Positions 1-11,759 are shown, numbered from the stretch's first letter. The stretch: DNA of 64,000 bases from Cryptomeria japonica (GCF_030272615.1 NC_081410.1:505437442-505501441); one strand, 5' to 3'. Numbers and translations: made by a program. Notes: generated from the sequence alone by a model not told the origin.

Positions 1-2
1 GA

Positions 3-56
3 CTGCCCAAACTGAAAGAGATGGAATTTGCAAAGGTGTTGTAGGTTGACCGATAG
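3..56 (+). pseudogene. C-terminal tail of copia Pol (RNase H end)
   Basis: In frame 3 the sequence reads LPKLKEMEFAKVL, a stop, then VDR and a final stop. This resembles the usual end of copia polyproteins (KPLPK...LGLVDR), where the ORF closes a few hundred bases before the polypurine tract. Only 18 codons are visible, with one internal stop, so this is a positional and motif call. Confidence 0.4.
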
Positions 57-321
57 GAGAGAAATATTCACTGACACATCAACAATTGTTATCAGTCTTT
101 CTTAGTTTCGGACCTGCATACTCAATTGGTGTCATTCGATGGTTAAGTTCCCCATCTCAAGTGCTGTGAATTGAGAAGATATAACAATCGGTGACTAGAT
201 AACAAGTGGTATCTAAGGAAGTGTTACATCCAACAAAGACAAAGAGGAAGAAGGTTTTTGTCAGTGACCGGTACATACAAAGAGAAATGAGTATACTAAT
301 AGCGCCCTTTGCTATTGTTGT

Positions 322-391
322 CAAAGGGGGAGAAGGATACTATAGTATACTATATAATACATGTGTTGACATCAATGCCAAAGGGGGATAT
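322..391 (+). other. Doubled polypurine tract of element A
   Basis: CAAAGGGGGAGAAGG lies at 322-336 and CAAAGGGGGATAT at 379-391, directly against the 3' LTR. The LTR-adjacent copy should prime plus-strand DNA synthesis. Extra upstream copies of this tract are a described feature of Sireviruses and are also present in elements B and D here. Confidence 0.6.
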
Positions 392-2697
392 TGTTGGCAT
401 TGTGTTGTCATTGATGTCAACCGGTATGGGATGACCACCGGTTGATGAGATGTATGTGCAACACTATTATAAAGGAGTACAAGATGTGATATCTGGGATA
501 TCACCTTGTGTTGCAGAACACCAATAAAGGTAAAGAAGATGATCTCAGAAGTCATCAGTACACAAGGTAGTACCTGACTTGTGTGATGAGATGAAGAAGT
601 GTTTTGAGTGGTTGCTTGTGATGAGGAGGCAAAATGTTACCTGAATCACATCAACACTGGAGGGAGAAGAATGAACCGATATGCTGTAAGGTTACAGGAA
701 CATCAGGATTCTCACTGGATGAAGATGCAGTCATCATGAGAAGCAATGGTTGACTATGAATGTGATCACATCAAATCACATGTGCCTGTCTGAGGAGATG
801 ATGCACAAACAGGAAGTCACATGAAGAGCATTGCAGGATGCAGAAGATAAGGTGTTACCTCATCTAGCAAGTGGAGCTTATCTCCTATTCTGCATTGAGT
901 GCATCATAGTTTGCAGAGATAAGAGTGAAGAGGTAAAGGAAAACACTTAAAGGATTACACCGAATCTATCGGTGAATTGAAGGAATGCCTTATTCGCATG
1001 AGATTAGGGTTATGCACCAGACCAGAAGAGAAGGCATGATGCCAGTATAGAGGAAGTATGAAATGTTTGTCATCTTGATAAACCGGTTGTGATATGGTCA
1101 AAGCTAATCAGGGAAAAGGCAAGACTGAGTAGATGCAAACATAGGAATCTGACCTGACTAAAAGAAGATGGAGCCTTGAGAAGAATGATGACATGGTGTC
1201 AACAAGCGTAGTAACCGATATGTAAGTCTATCGGTTATATAAGCAAGGTGCAGTTGTAGAAGACCTCCCCATTGTGGGAATGAGCATACTTAGGACTTAC
1301 CAGTCTAGAGACCGGTTTGAGAATTCCATCGACAGTTCAAGATGAGAGCAGATATGATAAGGTAATTGGTAGAATGGTTGAGACCAGAAGAGTTAGCAAA
1401 CTGGAAGAAGTAAGAAACCGTTAGGGTGGTTGGTTGGCGATCCTACTTGGATTGGCTTGAAGTGCCAAGTTGGCAGATTGTCAACATGGCAAACCCAAGT
1501 TTGGATAAAGATGGAATGTACATCGACAGGGTTACTATAGGGTTGGTTAGCTTTAATGAAAGACCACACAAATCACGGGACTTGTTGCAGAGTGATTGCA
1601 GGGGTTTGAGGCTCGAGGTTTGGAAGACAAGTACAAGCCAGCTAAGAGAAATTGAGAAGATAGAGGCGATGAAGGAAACAACCCGACAAATCTTTTGTGA
1701 TTGATCGAAGGATTATCTATAAGGGTAAAAAGAAAATCGCTAGGAATAAAAGGCATGATCGAGGAGATGGAAATATGGCGGAGATGTGCATTCAGATGTC
1801 AGAAAGATTAGATCGTGCAAGATCTGATTAGATTTGATTTGCCTCAAGGATGGTAAGGAAACCCTAACTGCCTGAACTTTGAATTGGATTTTGGTGGGAA
1901 ATCTGGTCTATAAGTAAAAAGGCCAAAGAGATTGTTTATTGCTGCTGCATAGGGAGAATATTGTGTTGTTGCGAAGTGGTAGAATTCTGCATGTAAGAAC
2001 AAGATCAGCCGAGTGCTTAATGAGCATCTAAGAAGAGAGTGAGAGTGAATCTGGTTGAAGCCTTCAACCGGTTGGAGAGAAGAACTGGTAGTTCTTATAC
2101 CGACAGAGTCTGATATCGATGATGTGCTGAGAGTGAGGTGTAGATCCAACAGAAAAGTAGCAGGTGGAGAGAAGGAAGAAGAGTGAGTCGGTAAAGGAGA
2201 GAAGGTAATTCACTGATAGAGTAAGACATTTGATAAGGTTACAAGATTCACTTGTAACATGATAACAACTTATGTATTTGAAGTTTATATTGTGAATACT
2301 GAGTTGTAGCTTAGTGCAAGAGTTGGTGCCCTAAAGTCAGGGGTTGGTGCTCCTTTGGGTTGTAGCCCATAAATCAGGTAGGGGTTGGTGCTCCTTGGGT
2401 TGGTGCCATAAACTTTGTAACTATGTTTTACTGTGAGGTTGGATTGGAGCAGTAGACTCCAACAACATTGCTCACCGAGGTTTTTCCCATCTTGGGTTTT
2501 CCTCGTATATGCTGGTGTTATGTGATGCCTCCTTGTGTGTGTTTGTGTGTATTTGAGTTAGGCTCATCACTAATCGGTAAGTTTGCATTGTGCTTGATTC
2601 ACAAACCGATCTCACTCACAAATGATAGTTTAAAGGGAAAGTTTTGAGAACCACTAATTCACCCCTTCCCCCTCTCAGTGGTGCATTGTGTCTAACA
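392..2697 (+). repeat. 3' LTR of element A (~2.3 kb)
   Basis: Starts TGTTGGCATTGTG after the polypurine tract and ends GTGTCTAACA. Near its 3' end are the two signatures seen in the related LTRs of this window: a GTTTTTCCC...GGGTTTTCC block (about 2480-2503) and a C-rich stretch followed by CTCTCAGTG (2661-2680). TATA-like candidates are GTTATATAAGC at 1234-1244 and TCTATAAGTA near 1909. No credible coding region is seen. The short ORFs at 1426 and 1844 lie inside the LTR and match nothing I recognise. Confidence 0.75.
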
Positions 2698-3296
2698 ATA
2701 AGATCATTACATAATTCCATATTACAATGATATGCCATGTCGGCTTAAGACCAAAAAAATAATATCAAATCCATAAATCATCTAGAAACATCCTGGTAAC
2801 GTGTAGAGTACACATTAGCATGATACCTGTCCATAACCTAGATAGGTACCAAACCTATTTTGGGTCCACCACGCTAAAGAAATGTCTTCAAGAAGTTGAA
2901 GTATGATCAAAGAACATCTTCAGCATCCTGAAATCCATGAAGAAGTTGCACCAATACCAACTATGCATCCTTTCACGATTCCTTAATGAAAGCTATGTCA
3001 ATAAAGCCTTAAACCAGTGCTCGTAAGGGTCTACCAGAGTGTATGATAGCATCTGATTACCAAGCCAATAGCAACTAACCAAAACATGCTCATGGAGCAT
3101 ATAACACATGAAATCAAATATACTTCACTGATCCAAACATGCCAGAAGTGTCCAACAGATAGTCTCTTCTACTGGTAACACGATCTTCTACCGGTAACCA
3201 AAACTTGTCTGCTGGTAACCAACCATAATAGCTAGTGTTGAAATCAATGACAAAACATCAATGCAACACATAATCAATTCATCCATAATTCCAATA
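2698..3296 (-). repeat. Truncated LTR of the C family, reversed
   Basis: The reverse complement matches the first ~600 bp of the element C LTR at 28820-29420, including the ACCGGTAACC region, the TGTTGGCATTATGGATGAA start (here decayed to TATTGGAATTATGG) and the AAGCCGACATGG segment. It is cut at 2697/2698 exactly where element A ends. The rest of this LTR and its element therefore lie beyond A, to the left of the window. Confidence 0.8.
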
Positions 3297-3857
3297 GAAA
3301 CATGACTACAAACTAGTAAGGTTCTCTTACTATGAGTCATGAAAGAAAAATACCAAAAATTATAATGCAAAAGACAAAGTTTTCTAGGTAACTTCAGTAT
3401 CAAGATATGCAAGAGAGAGAATCATTGAGCGAAGTGTATGCCCCTGTTAAAGCGATTGTGTACACCTTGTCGGGTGCAATTTCTTTAAGGTGGGATACAC
3501 CCAATAAGGACCAACACGTTATCACAATAATAAGCCCTCAAGAGAGGAAAAATCAAAGGATATTGATCAGAAAAAATGAGGTGTTTTTTCTTAACTTTGG
3601 GATTAGTATGTTTTTTATGATAATTAATGTATATCATATATATATGCATAGAATTGTCCTCATCCCCCAAAGAAAGGAAAACCACCATGAAAGAAGGGAA
3701 CATGTATCTTTTGAGTCAACATGGGAGAGACCAAAAGAGATCTCAACACTTTGCATTGTCCTCAAGTAGACAACACTAGGGACAACAAATAGAAGAATTG
3801 AGAGATAAATAGAAGAAAGCCACAAACAAACAAAATAGAGAGAGAGAATCTATAGTG
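3297..3857 (-). other. 3' non-coding region of element H
   Basis: About 560 bases between the end of the H reading frame and the reversed C-family LTR. No convincing gene is seen. On the minus strand it contains CTTTGGGGGATGAGGACAA (about 3671-3689), a purine-rich stretch that could be a polypurine-like tract. The overlapping short ORFs on both strands are uncharacterised and probably spurious. Confidence 0.4.
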
Positions 3858-5019
3858 TTAATGAAGCTAATCAAGAATTTCATCCATCCCCCAATCTTGC
3901 TCATAATTGTTTTGGGAAGGTGGACAATATGAAAGAGGAGCCACATCAAGCACAGTAGATGGAGCTATCACAAGTTCCAAACAAGGACAATGGTCTAAAG
4001 ATGAGTCACTTTGTTTGTTACTAGGAGCTAGGATTAATGCCTTTGAAAATTGTTTGGATAAATCACTGTCAACATGAACATATTCATATTCATCATCTGA
4101 AATATTAGGATCAACATTTTCATCATCAAGATTAACAAAAATAGGACCTCTAATAGGAATAGAACTTGAACCATCATTTATCTTAAATATTTTGCGTCTT
4201 GGAGATTTAGGTTGAACTTATTCATTAGGAGAAGGTTGAGAAAATGAGACCATGTCAAGAGTTGGTGTCTTTGGAGAAGAAATGGTTTGGGAAGCAAGTT
4301 TGCGATCTCTCGCACAATGTCTCCATCGGCATTCCCTCGCACAACAATTTCTTTTAGTTTTAGCTAAAGGTTTTGAAGGTTTAGGTCCATTAGGCGTAGG
4401 TTTGTTTTCTTCTTTGAAGGAAGGATGCATAGGGGAAGGTATTTATGTTGAACAATATGAGAAGCCAATCAATTTTCTTTATAAGACGTAGGAGGAAGAA
4501 CCACACCATATGGAGGAGGAATAGGAGGTGTGGGAAGGAGGCTGTGTCCATCATGAGGAGGAATAGGTCTGTCCTTGGGAGGAATAATGTGTTTATCATT
4601 AGAAGTAGGAATTGGTTGACGTTTAGGAGGAAGATCTTTTGTATCCTTGGGAGGAAGAATAGACTCATCCTTAGGAGAAGGAATAGATTCTTCCTTAGGA
4701 GACAAAATATCTCTATTCTTAGGAGGAAGAAGAGACTCATCCATAAGAAGGGCATATGATCATTAGATGGAGGAAGAATAAGTGTTGGATTTATAGGTGT
4801 ACTCAAGGATAAGATCATCTCATTCTTCCATTTTTGATAAGATTGAAAAAGAGGAACACTTCTAGGTTTAAGAGGTTGGAATTGTTTGGACCAAAAGTAA
4901 TCAAAACAAACATCTCTTTGCCTAACTGTGGGTTGGTACATGCTATGATTAACAATTATGATATTTTTATCAAGAGGGAATTTCAAGAATTTATGAATAG
5001 TATAAGGGATCACTTTCAT
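3858..5019 (-). pseudogene. Element H linker and acidic C-terminal tail
   Basis: Downstream of the protease, one frame (4744-4469) is a run of about eight degenerate PPKDxxI / SPKEESI repeats rich in Pro, Lys and Asp. A second open stretch (4430-3858, one internal stop at about 4218) has a Lys-rich start, an acidic centre (NLDDENVDPNISDDEYEY) and ends DWGMDEILD before a stop. At least one frameshift separates the two. The alternative frame at 5019-4390 is a hydrophobic artefact of the repeats, except its first ~40 codons, which continue the protease region (HKFLKFPLD). Function is unknown; it may be a structural spacer of a pol-less polyprotein. Confidence 0.5.
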
Positions 5020-5037
5020 GGAAGAGAGTCAAGGATG

Positions 5038-5460
5038 TCACAACTTCACATGAAATTGGTCCAATGTAGAAATTATAGCAAAGTTAACATCTAAAGCTTT
5101 ATTACCAATCTCAATGGGAAGAGAAATAGAACCAATAGTAGGACAAGGGAAACCATCAAAGATTTTATTCACCACATCATATTTCTCATATGTCACTTGA
5201 TGCAATTGTAAAGTATAAAGAAGTTCTCCAGTTATCACATTAACCATACAAGTCAGATCAATAAGCACCCCTTGAGAGGGTATGCCTTTGATTCTCGCAG
5301 TGACATATAATGGACCATCAGGTGCTTCAATAGTCTCACTAGGATAAAATGCAATGCATAAGTCCTTAGGAGGTTCATTTTTATTAATAAGGTTCACCAC
5401 ATTATTAGACTCAAGGCCAACATCGTTGGGAGAGAAGGCAAGGTGATCAATCTCAATCAC
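5038..5460 (-). pseudogene. Degenerate retroviral-type aspartic protease (element H)
   Basis: The 140-residue stretch has the layout of plant Ty3/gypsy proteases: a DGPLYVTARIKG strand, then GVLIDLTCMVNVI where the family has a D-(S/T)-G active site (typically LIDxGSSxNVI), then a hydrophobic flap region and STLDQFHVKLG. The catalytic triplet reads D-L-T, so Asp is kept but the Ser/Thr-Gly is lost; this copy is presumably inactive. It follows Gag in the same frame, separated by one stop near 5497, as expected for a Gag-protease polyprotein. Confidence 0.65.
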
Positions 5461-5496
5461 ATTAGTAGAATGGGGAGGTAAAGGATCAGGGAAAAT

Positions 5497-7221
5497 TTAA
5501 AGATTTTGATTAGGAGGAGCTACTGATTTGTTTCCTTTATCATTCAAACCAGCCACAAATGTGGTATTGTTATCAATCAATTCTTGAATCTTACTTCTCA
5601 AGGAATAACACTTTTCAGTGTCATGACCAGGTTGACAATGATATTGGCAAAAGGATTTCAAATCAAATACAGGTGACAAAGGATTAGTTGTATCAATTGA
5701 TTGAGTAGGGGGAAGTCTCAACACATTCCTTTGTAACAAATGACTTGTAATACTATGTAAAGATTCATTAAGAGGAGTGAATTCTTTTCTAAAGTATTTG
5801 GACAAAGGAGGCACACCTGTTGTGGCTGCTACTTGAGTGTTGTTGTTGTCATTGAACTTGATGAATCCCTTATTTGGTTTGAACTTTGCAAAATGTTGTT
5901 GAACACTTTCACTTTTATCATTGAAGAGGATTGTTCCAATTGACTCACAGTAAGGTAATAATTGTGAAGTACTACACATAACTGCGTAAAGGAAGTAAAC
6001 TTAGAAAAGAGAAGTTTATGTTTAATGTATTTTTGCAAATTAGAAATGAAAATTCTTTGAATATCTTGATCAGGTAGAGGAAAAGAAATTTGAGAATACA
6101 AATGCTTATATCTACTAATAAAATCGGTCACTTTTTCTTTAACACCTTGCTTACAATGTATCAAGCCAGTTAAAGTAATCTTAGGACCAATATTATTGTG
6201 AAATTGTTGAATTAAAGCATTAGCCAATTGTTGAAAAGAAGTAATAGAATAAGGAGACACATAACAATATCATTGCAAAGCTTTATCCTTTAGTATTCTA
6301 ATAAATAATTTAGCTAACAATATTTGATCATGATAAAAGTCACTATACAAAGTTTGAAATGTTTTAACATGAGTCAAAGGATCACCTTTTCCATTATAAA
6401 GCTCCAATTGAGGGACTTCCACATGTTTAGGAAGGATAGCATAGACAATGTCATTGGGTAATGGGCTCACTACATCAAATGTGGGCACATTATACTTAGA
6501 TTGATTCATGGAAGTTATTTTTTTGTTTCAAGGAAGACATTGTTTGGGCTAGACTATTGATGGTAGCTTCGATAGAAGGATTGAAATTGGACATGTTGGA
6601 TTGAGAAGGATGAGTAAAATTGTTGAATGAAGGTGGGGGTTGAGAATAAGGAGGTGGAACACTATGATAAGTAGGTATGGGAGAAGATTAGGTAACAAAT
6701 GAAAGACTCATAGTAGGAGGAATTAAGGAATTATGATTAGAGGAGTTCCGTTGACTAACATTTAAAGGTATGCCAATTTATGTAGAGGTAGCCATGATGT
6801 TGGATGTAAAAGTGGGAACACTAGCCATAGGAATACTCGAAGGAATGAAATGATTAACTTGACTAGGAGGTTTTGTATAACCAAGGACTTCAACACAAAT
6901 TTTCATAGGCATAATATTAGTATCAACAATATGAGCAATACCACGCAACACATGAACACCAAGTTTATCTCTTTGAACCATTCTTTTTAATCCTTGAATC
7001 AATGGGAAAGCTTCACTTTCTGGGTATTGTTGACTCATCCATTGTTGAAGATTTTCAAATTGATTGTCAATCTTATCCAATTGGTCAATGAAAACCCTAG
7101 TTAGTGATTCCTCCACATGATGGGAATTATAAAAAGAATGAGGATAAACAAAGACATCATTTGTAGGATTGAAAAAACCACCAATATCCTCATGGAACAA
7201 GATATCCAAATTAGGCTCCAT
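5497..7221 (-). pseudogene. Ty3/gypsy Gag (element H)
   Basis: Gag packages the element RNA into virus-like particles. The N-terminal part (7221-6778, MEPNLDILF...) is open. A frameshift near 6510-6778 leads to the capsid core (VPQLELYNGKGDPLTHVKTF), matching the Y-x-G-x-x-D-P-x-x-H signature of plant gypsy Gags. A second frameshift near 5830-5980 leads to the C-terminal pseudo-knuckle CQYHCQPGHDTEKCYSL, with C-x2-H-x4-H-x4-C spacing, followed by KIQELIDNN. That knuckle and the LIDN tail are typical of this Gag group and recur in element F. Two frameshifts and several stops make it non-functional. Confidence 0.8.
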
Positions 7222-8217
7222 CTCCTCGGTAATTAAACCTTAATTCTATAACTTCTTCTCATGGGCATATTATAGGTTTGACTAATAGTAGTAAAACTCA
7301 TGCACTAAGGGAGGGAAATCAAAAATTTGGAATTTGGAATTTGGAATTTGAAATTGAGATTTGAAATTTGCAAAACAATTAAATAATGCAAAATTTTAGA
7401 AAAAATGATTATTCAATTAAATAAGCAAATTGATTGAAAAGATAAAGAATAATTGTGAAAATTTATGCAACCCCCTAGGAAATTTAAATTTAAAGCTAGG
7501 GCTTTGTTAAAATAACCTCTTAATTTAAATTTAAAATTATCCACTAGGAGATTTGAATTTGAAAATTTAAAATTACCCACTAGAAATTTAAATTTAATAT
7601 TAGGGCTTTGTGATAATAACATCTTGATTTTAAAATTTAAATTTAAAATTAAATAGAAGGAAATTTAAAAAAAATAAAAAATAGGGCTTTGTGAAAAGAA
7701 CCTCTTAATTTTAAAATTAGATCCAAGGGTGAAATTGAAATGATTAATCCAAAATTGGGAAATGCACAAGGTTAATTTAAATGTAAAAATTAGGGCTCTT
7801 TTAATTAACCACTTAATTTCAAAAACTAAATTTAAAATTTGATCCAAGAGTGCAATTTTGAATTTGAGGTAGCTCTAAAATGATAAATTCAAAATTTAAA
7901 CAACCCACAAGCTCATTTTTTTTTTTTTAATTAGGGTTTGTGAAATTAACCACTTAATTTTAAAATTTGAATTGGAAATTAAGCTTGCAAGTGAAAATTT
8001 CAATTTTGAAATTTAAAAACACTTAATCCAAATCAAGCAATTCACTAGCTCAATTTTGAATTTAAAAATGAGGGTTTTAGTGAAATTAACGTCCAAAATT
8101 TTAAAATTTGCAAGGAAATCAAACTTGTAAATGAAAACTTGAATTTTAAATTGCATATACACTTAGATATGGGAACATAAATTAGAATTAAAGGTGTAAG
8201 GAGTCAGGTTCACCAAA
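7222..8217 (-). other. Element H leader with primer-binding site
   Basis: The leader between primer site and Gag is strongly AT-rich, with many repeats of AAATTTAAATTT type and no ORF of note. On the minus strand, TTTTGGTGAACCTGACTCC (8217-8199) follows the LTR end TTACA. It starts with the TGG expected of a tRNA 3'-CCA complement, so it is the likely primer site. I cannot assign the tRNA. Confidence 0.5.
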
Positions 8218-8544
8218 ATGTAATGGTGAAAAATTAGGGTTTCCACCATTAGATGTATGAAAACCACTAATTTTGGCTTGGGTTGACCACTATATTCAAA
8301 AGAGGGAGAATCCAATAGATTCAGTCAAAAATCAGCAAAGATTAAGACTGAATATTGATTGGATTGATTTGGGTGTTTCCTCTTTTGTGAGTTGAAATGC
8401 TGAATTAAGGTAAAGTGTTGAAAAATGAAGGTAAAATTGAGAAAATAGTGAGCTACAGTCATGGATTTGCGTGCACCTGGATCTGAGCAGTATATATTCA
8501 GGTTCAGATCTGATCCTCGAAAAAAATCCAAAAAATGTCAGGAT

Positions 8545-9474
8545 TGTTGGCAATTGACACTCAATTGGTTGGTTTCACTATGTTGTCATTGATGGCAACA
8601 TGGTATTTTGTTCCGGCTTCATGTTTTGGTTCAGTTGTGTACCAGTAGACACTTCATAGACACTACATCGACACCGACATCGACAAGACAGAAGGATTTA
8701 TTTGGTTACCGACAATGTAGGCTGACATGGTTTAGAATATGGTTATCGGTATTGAAGGCCGACATCTCTTGGATCCGACATCAAAAATTGTTTTTGATAT
8801 TCATGGATTTATGTTATCTAGCCGACATGTAATTATATTTATAAGCCAACTTAAGGCATGATAGGTTGTATAGGATATATAGGTCGGTTGGATTAGATCA
8901 TTTTGATATAGATATAGAACTGGTGATGGATGTGAATGTGATATAATGCGAAATATATCAGAGATTATGTATGTGAGGATATTTATGTAAGGGCTATTCC
9001 GGTAAAGGGTTTAGGGTTTCAGACCGGAACAGACAGAGCTTAAACCGGAACTGTATTCTGGCATAGAAGATTCTATCTTAGCAGTTCAACTCTTCTCCGG
9101 ATTGTAGTATGGATTTATATGTAGTCAGTGATGCTCCATTTATGATTGAGCAGTGTACTCTAGGATGTAAGCCTTCCTGCAAGTGCAGGCCCCTTACACT
9201 TTGTAATATCTCTTCATATGGCCAGTGGATTGATATTGTGGGTCACAAATCCCACCGTGGTTTTTCCTCTTTGAGGTTTTTAACGTATAATTCTGTGTGT
9301 TATGATTCTCATTTATGTGATTAGCTTATTAGTTGCTTTACTTCTTTCAATTCTGTATGTACTAGTATACCAGTTGGTGTATGCATGTTTTAACAAGGCT
9401 AAAATTAATTCATCCAGTATAACACTGATTCACCCCCCCCCCCCCCCCCCCCTCAGTGTTATTGGATTCCAACA
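8545..9474 (+). repeat. Solo LTR (Sirevirus-like copia)
   Basis: Begins TGTTGGCAATTGACACTC and ends TTGGATTCCAACA, with no internal region attached. It carries the conserved AATCCCACCGTGG / GTTTTTCC block (9247-9275) and a C run of about 20 before CTCAGTG (9432-9455). A TATA-like TATATTTATAAGCC is near 8832-8845. Flanks aggat (8540-8544) and gggac (9475-9479) match at 3 of 5 positions and differ by two transitions, consistent with a decayed duplication. It sits inside the H LTR. Confidence 0.7.
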
Positions 9475-9998
9475 GGGACCAGTATGACTGTCACCCTGGT
9501 CCTCCTACTTTTTCACACGCCAAAGAGGGTTGATTTGTCTTTGCAAATAGTGCCTATCTCGAAGCTTGTACAACTCCGTAGCTGTTTCCTGCGCATATAA
9601 AGAAATGGAAATAGGTTGGGAATAGGGGCTTGCCTGAGGTCAAACCCCTATTTTGGAATTATCCATGCAAAAGATAAATGAATTTGTTGTATAGGAAAGA
9701 TCTCCTTTTGAGGGAGATGTTGAATAATGATTGAAAATTAAGTGATATACCTCTTTGTAAAGTTTTGTTTGTCTCCACACAGGATTAGGGCTTGGTGAAG
9801 TCTTCAAAAAAATAGAATGAAAGATGTCTACTTCAATGCTTGAAACTTGACTTTATTGTTGCTCCAAGGCTTGAAGGAAGACCGATTAATGCTCAATTGC
9901 TCTTTAATGCTTGAATACTTGATGTCATATGATTGTCGGATGCTTGATAGATGTGTTGATAAATTCTTGTGAATGTTCAAATGAGAGGGAAAATCCTC

Positions 9999-10006
9999 CT
10001 TTTATA
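9999..10006 (-). promoter_or_regulatory. TATA box of the H LTR
   Basis: The minus strand reads AAGTATAAAAGGAGG. A clean TATAAAAG in the middle of an LTR, oriented towards Gag, is the expected core promoter for the genomic transcript. Confidence 0.6.
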
Positions 10007-10314
10007 CTTGCCCATCTAATAAATTGCTAGTTTCTCTACATGAACTGACACAAAGAGAGAAATCCCACTCAATTTTGAAATAGGACCAAGGGGTCAAATG
10101 GGGCCCAAAATATGGAGGACTAGGGCATGGTGCCCTAGTCCTACCATATTTTGGGGCTAGGACAAGGTAACTAGCTAATGTAAAAGGTAAAAAATAATGC
10201 CATTATTGAGGGGCATGATCATAATCAGGCCCCAAGAATGCAAGGGGTGCAAATGCTAAGTTAGGGACCCAATACGGTCAAAATTGTACAAGGGTGCAAT
10301 TTTAGGATGCTACA

Positions 10315-11281
10315 AGATCAACCTGCAAAATCAACATGCCCACCTATCACTCAAATATGATAGGGCATAAAAATGTAAGAGCCTCCTCCATATATAGAGA
10401 GGAATCAATACACAACTCCTCATAGACAAGAAAGTCCGATCTGAGAAAGGAACAATGGCAGCATAGCTTGACCACCAGCCACAAAATAGAATGAGCCAAT
10501 TAATAAAAACTGATTCAAAAATAGATTTGGGCTTGTGTTGCAACTAGTGAATGGGATTCGGGCCAAGCCAATAGAGAGGCCGAGTCACAACAAGCTGCCT
10601 TAAATAGATTTCAACTGCAGAAAAATGTCTACTGGAAAACAATAAGGAAACCAATGCACCGATCAGTCAATCAAACTGTGAAATGCTTGATCATTACAAA
10701 ACATTGGCCAAAATCTCCAAGGACATCTGACATACAAAACAAGCCGAATTAGTGAAATTCAAAGAATGTAGGTTAGACTCTGGTCTAATCAGATGGAAAA
10801 TTACCAATGATGAAGCCGATACTTTCGAGTCAGAAATGAACTGGACAAGAATGCACGGAGAAAAAATAACGATTTTTCCAAATGAGAATGACAAATTTAT
10901 CGCTAATTGACATCTGCAATTAATTCGACACAAACAAAATGCATTAATTGCAAATAATTTTTTTCCTGAAACCTAACCTCAAAAACCACTGATGAATGCT
11001 TCTTAGATGCGGAAGGAGTTGCTGAATAAATGTCTCTGATACCATGTACAAATTATAAATTTCTCAAGACCACAAACAGTTATAAACCTTCATAAGAGAA
11101 ATATAATTCACCAGAAATAATGATTGAATTGATATTGAGATAAATAAAATGAACAATAAGCTCTCCTTATATAGGTAAGAGCAAGGATGCAAGCACCAAT
11201 GAGGTGGAAGGGTAGGTACAACCACCCAAAACAAAATACTACATGTAGGAACTAATAAAATAATATTGACCTTACTTAACA
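10315..11281 (-). mobile_element. Small-LTR copia-type element J, 5' part
   Basis: On the minus strand a 237 bp LTR (11281-11045) starts TGTTAAGTAAGG and ends TTTGTACA, with a TATA-like CTATATAAGGAG at about 11175-11164. It is followed at once by TGGTATCAGAGAC (11044-11032), an initiator-methionine-type primer site. About 700 bp of internal sequence follows before element H interrupts it at 10314. The internal stretch has two minus-strand ORFs of 79 and 70 codons without recognisable Gag motifs. It could be a small non-autonomous element or the leader of a larger copia. Confidence 0.6.
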
Positions 11282-11540
11282 CCTAGGAAAGATAAATTGC
11301 CTAAGTAAATAAACACACACACATGGATATATTCATATATATACAATCAAATGTTATCAACAAAAATAAATTCATTATTAGACCTAGTTGTTACAACCAT
11401 CTATATTGACGTATCTATGTATAATAAAGAAAACAATGGTTTGTATTTAAAATTGCAATGATTCTATTTTTAACATTCCAAATGACATACAAATTTGCCA
11501 TATATAAACTTTACAATATGCAACACAACAAGTATTTAAA
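11282..11540. other. AT-rich stretch, no gene seen
   Basis: Between the J LTR and the microsatellite block I see only AT-rich sequence. Confidence 0.4.
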
Positions 11541-11645
11541 ATTTATATATATGTATGTATAACTATATATATACATATACATACAAACACACACACACAC
11601 ATGTATGCATGCATGCATATATATGTATATACATACATACATACA

Positions 11646-11681
<36 letters not shown>

Positions 11682-11727
11682 TATATACATATATGTATAT
11701 ATATATATGTATAAATATATGTATATG

Positions 11728-11759
<32 letters not shown>

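Larger units (their letters stand above)
1..2697 (+). mobile_element. Ty1/copia element A, 3' end only (Sirevirus-like)
   Basis: The left edge of the window cuts this element, so only the pol tail, the 3' non-coding leader, the polypurine tracts and the 3' LTR are visible. Assignment to copia rests on the pol tail and on the LTR edge: the tract CAAAGGGGGAT followed by TGTTGGCAT is the same arrangement as in elements B and D of this window. The 3' LTR ends at TCTAACA and abuts a reversed LTR of the C family, so A inserted into that older LTR. The expected 5 bp duplication would begin ataag at 2698; its partner lies outside the window. Confidence 0.75.
3297..10314 (-). mobile_element. Ty3/gypsy-type element H, minus strand, lacking pol
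   Basis: Read on the minus strand: LTR 10314 to 8219 (interrupted by a solo LTR), primer site at 8217-8199, leader, Gag from 7221, a degenerate aspartic protease, a proline/lysine repeat linker, an acidic tail ending at 3858, and 3' non-coding sequence down to 3297, where a reversed C-family LTR interrupts it. The ORF closes after the tail with no reverse transcriptase, RNase H or integrase. The element therefore looks non-autonomous (TR-GAG-like) rather than merely truncated. It sits inside small element J, whose sequence resumes at 10315. Confidence 0.7.
8219..10314 (-). repeat. 5' LTR of element H, split by a solo LTR
   Basis: On the minus strand it begins TGTAGCATCCTAAAATTGC at 10314 and ends ACCATTACA at 8219, next to the primer site. 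Without the 930 bp solo LTR inside it, its length is about 1.16 kb. The start resembles the F LTR (TGTAATACCCTAAAAATG), which links the two minus-strand gypsy-type families. A TATA box on the minus strand lies at 10006-9999. Confidence 0.65.

Noticed and set aside
4390-5019. A 209-residue hydrophobic minus-strand ORF resembling a membrane protein
   Set aside because: Its Leu/Phe-rich part is the out-of-frame reading of the PPKDxxI repeats; only its first ~40 codons follow the protease frame.
9432-9452. The long C runs as assembly artefacts
   Set aside because: The same C tract occurs at the same place in five LTR families, so the tract is real, although its exact lengths may be unreliable.
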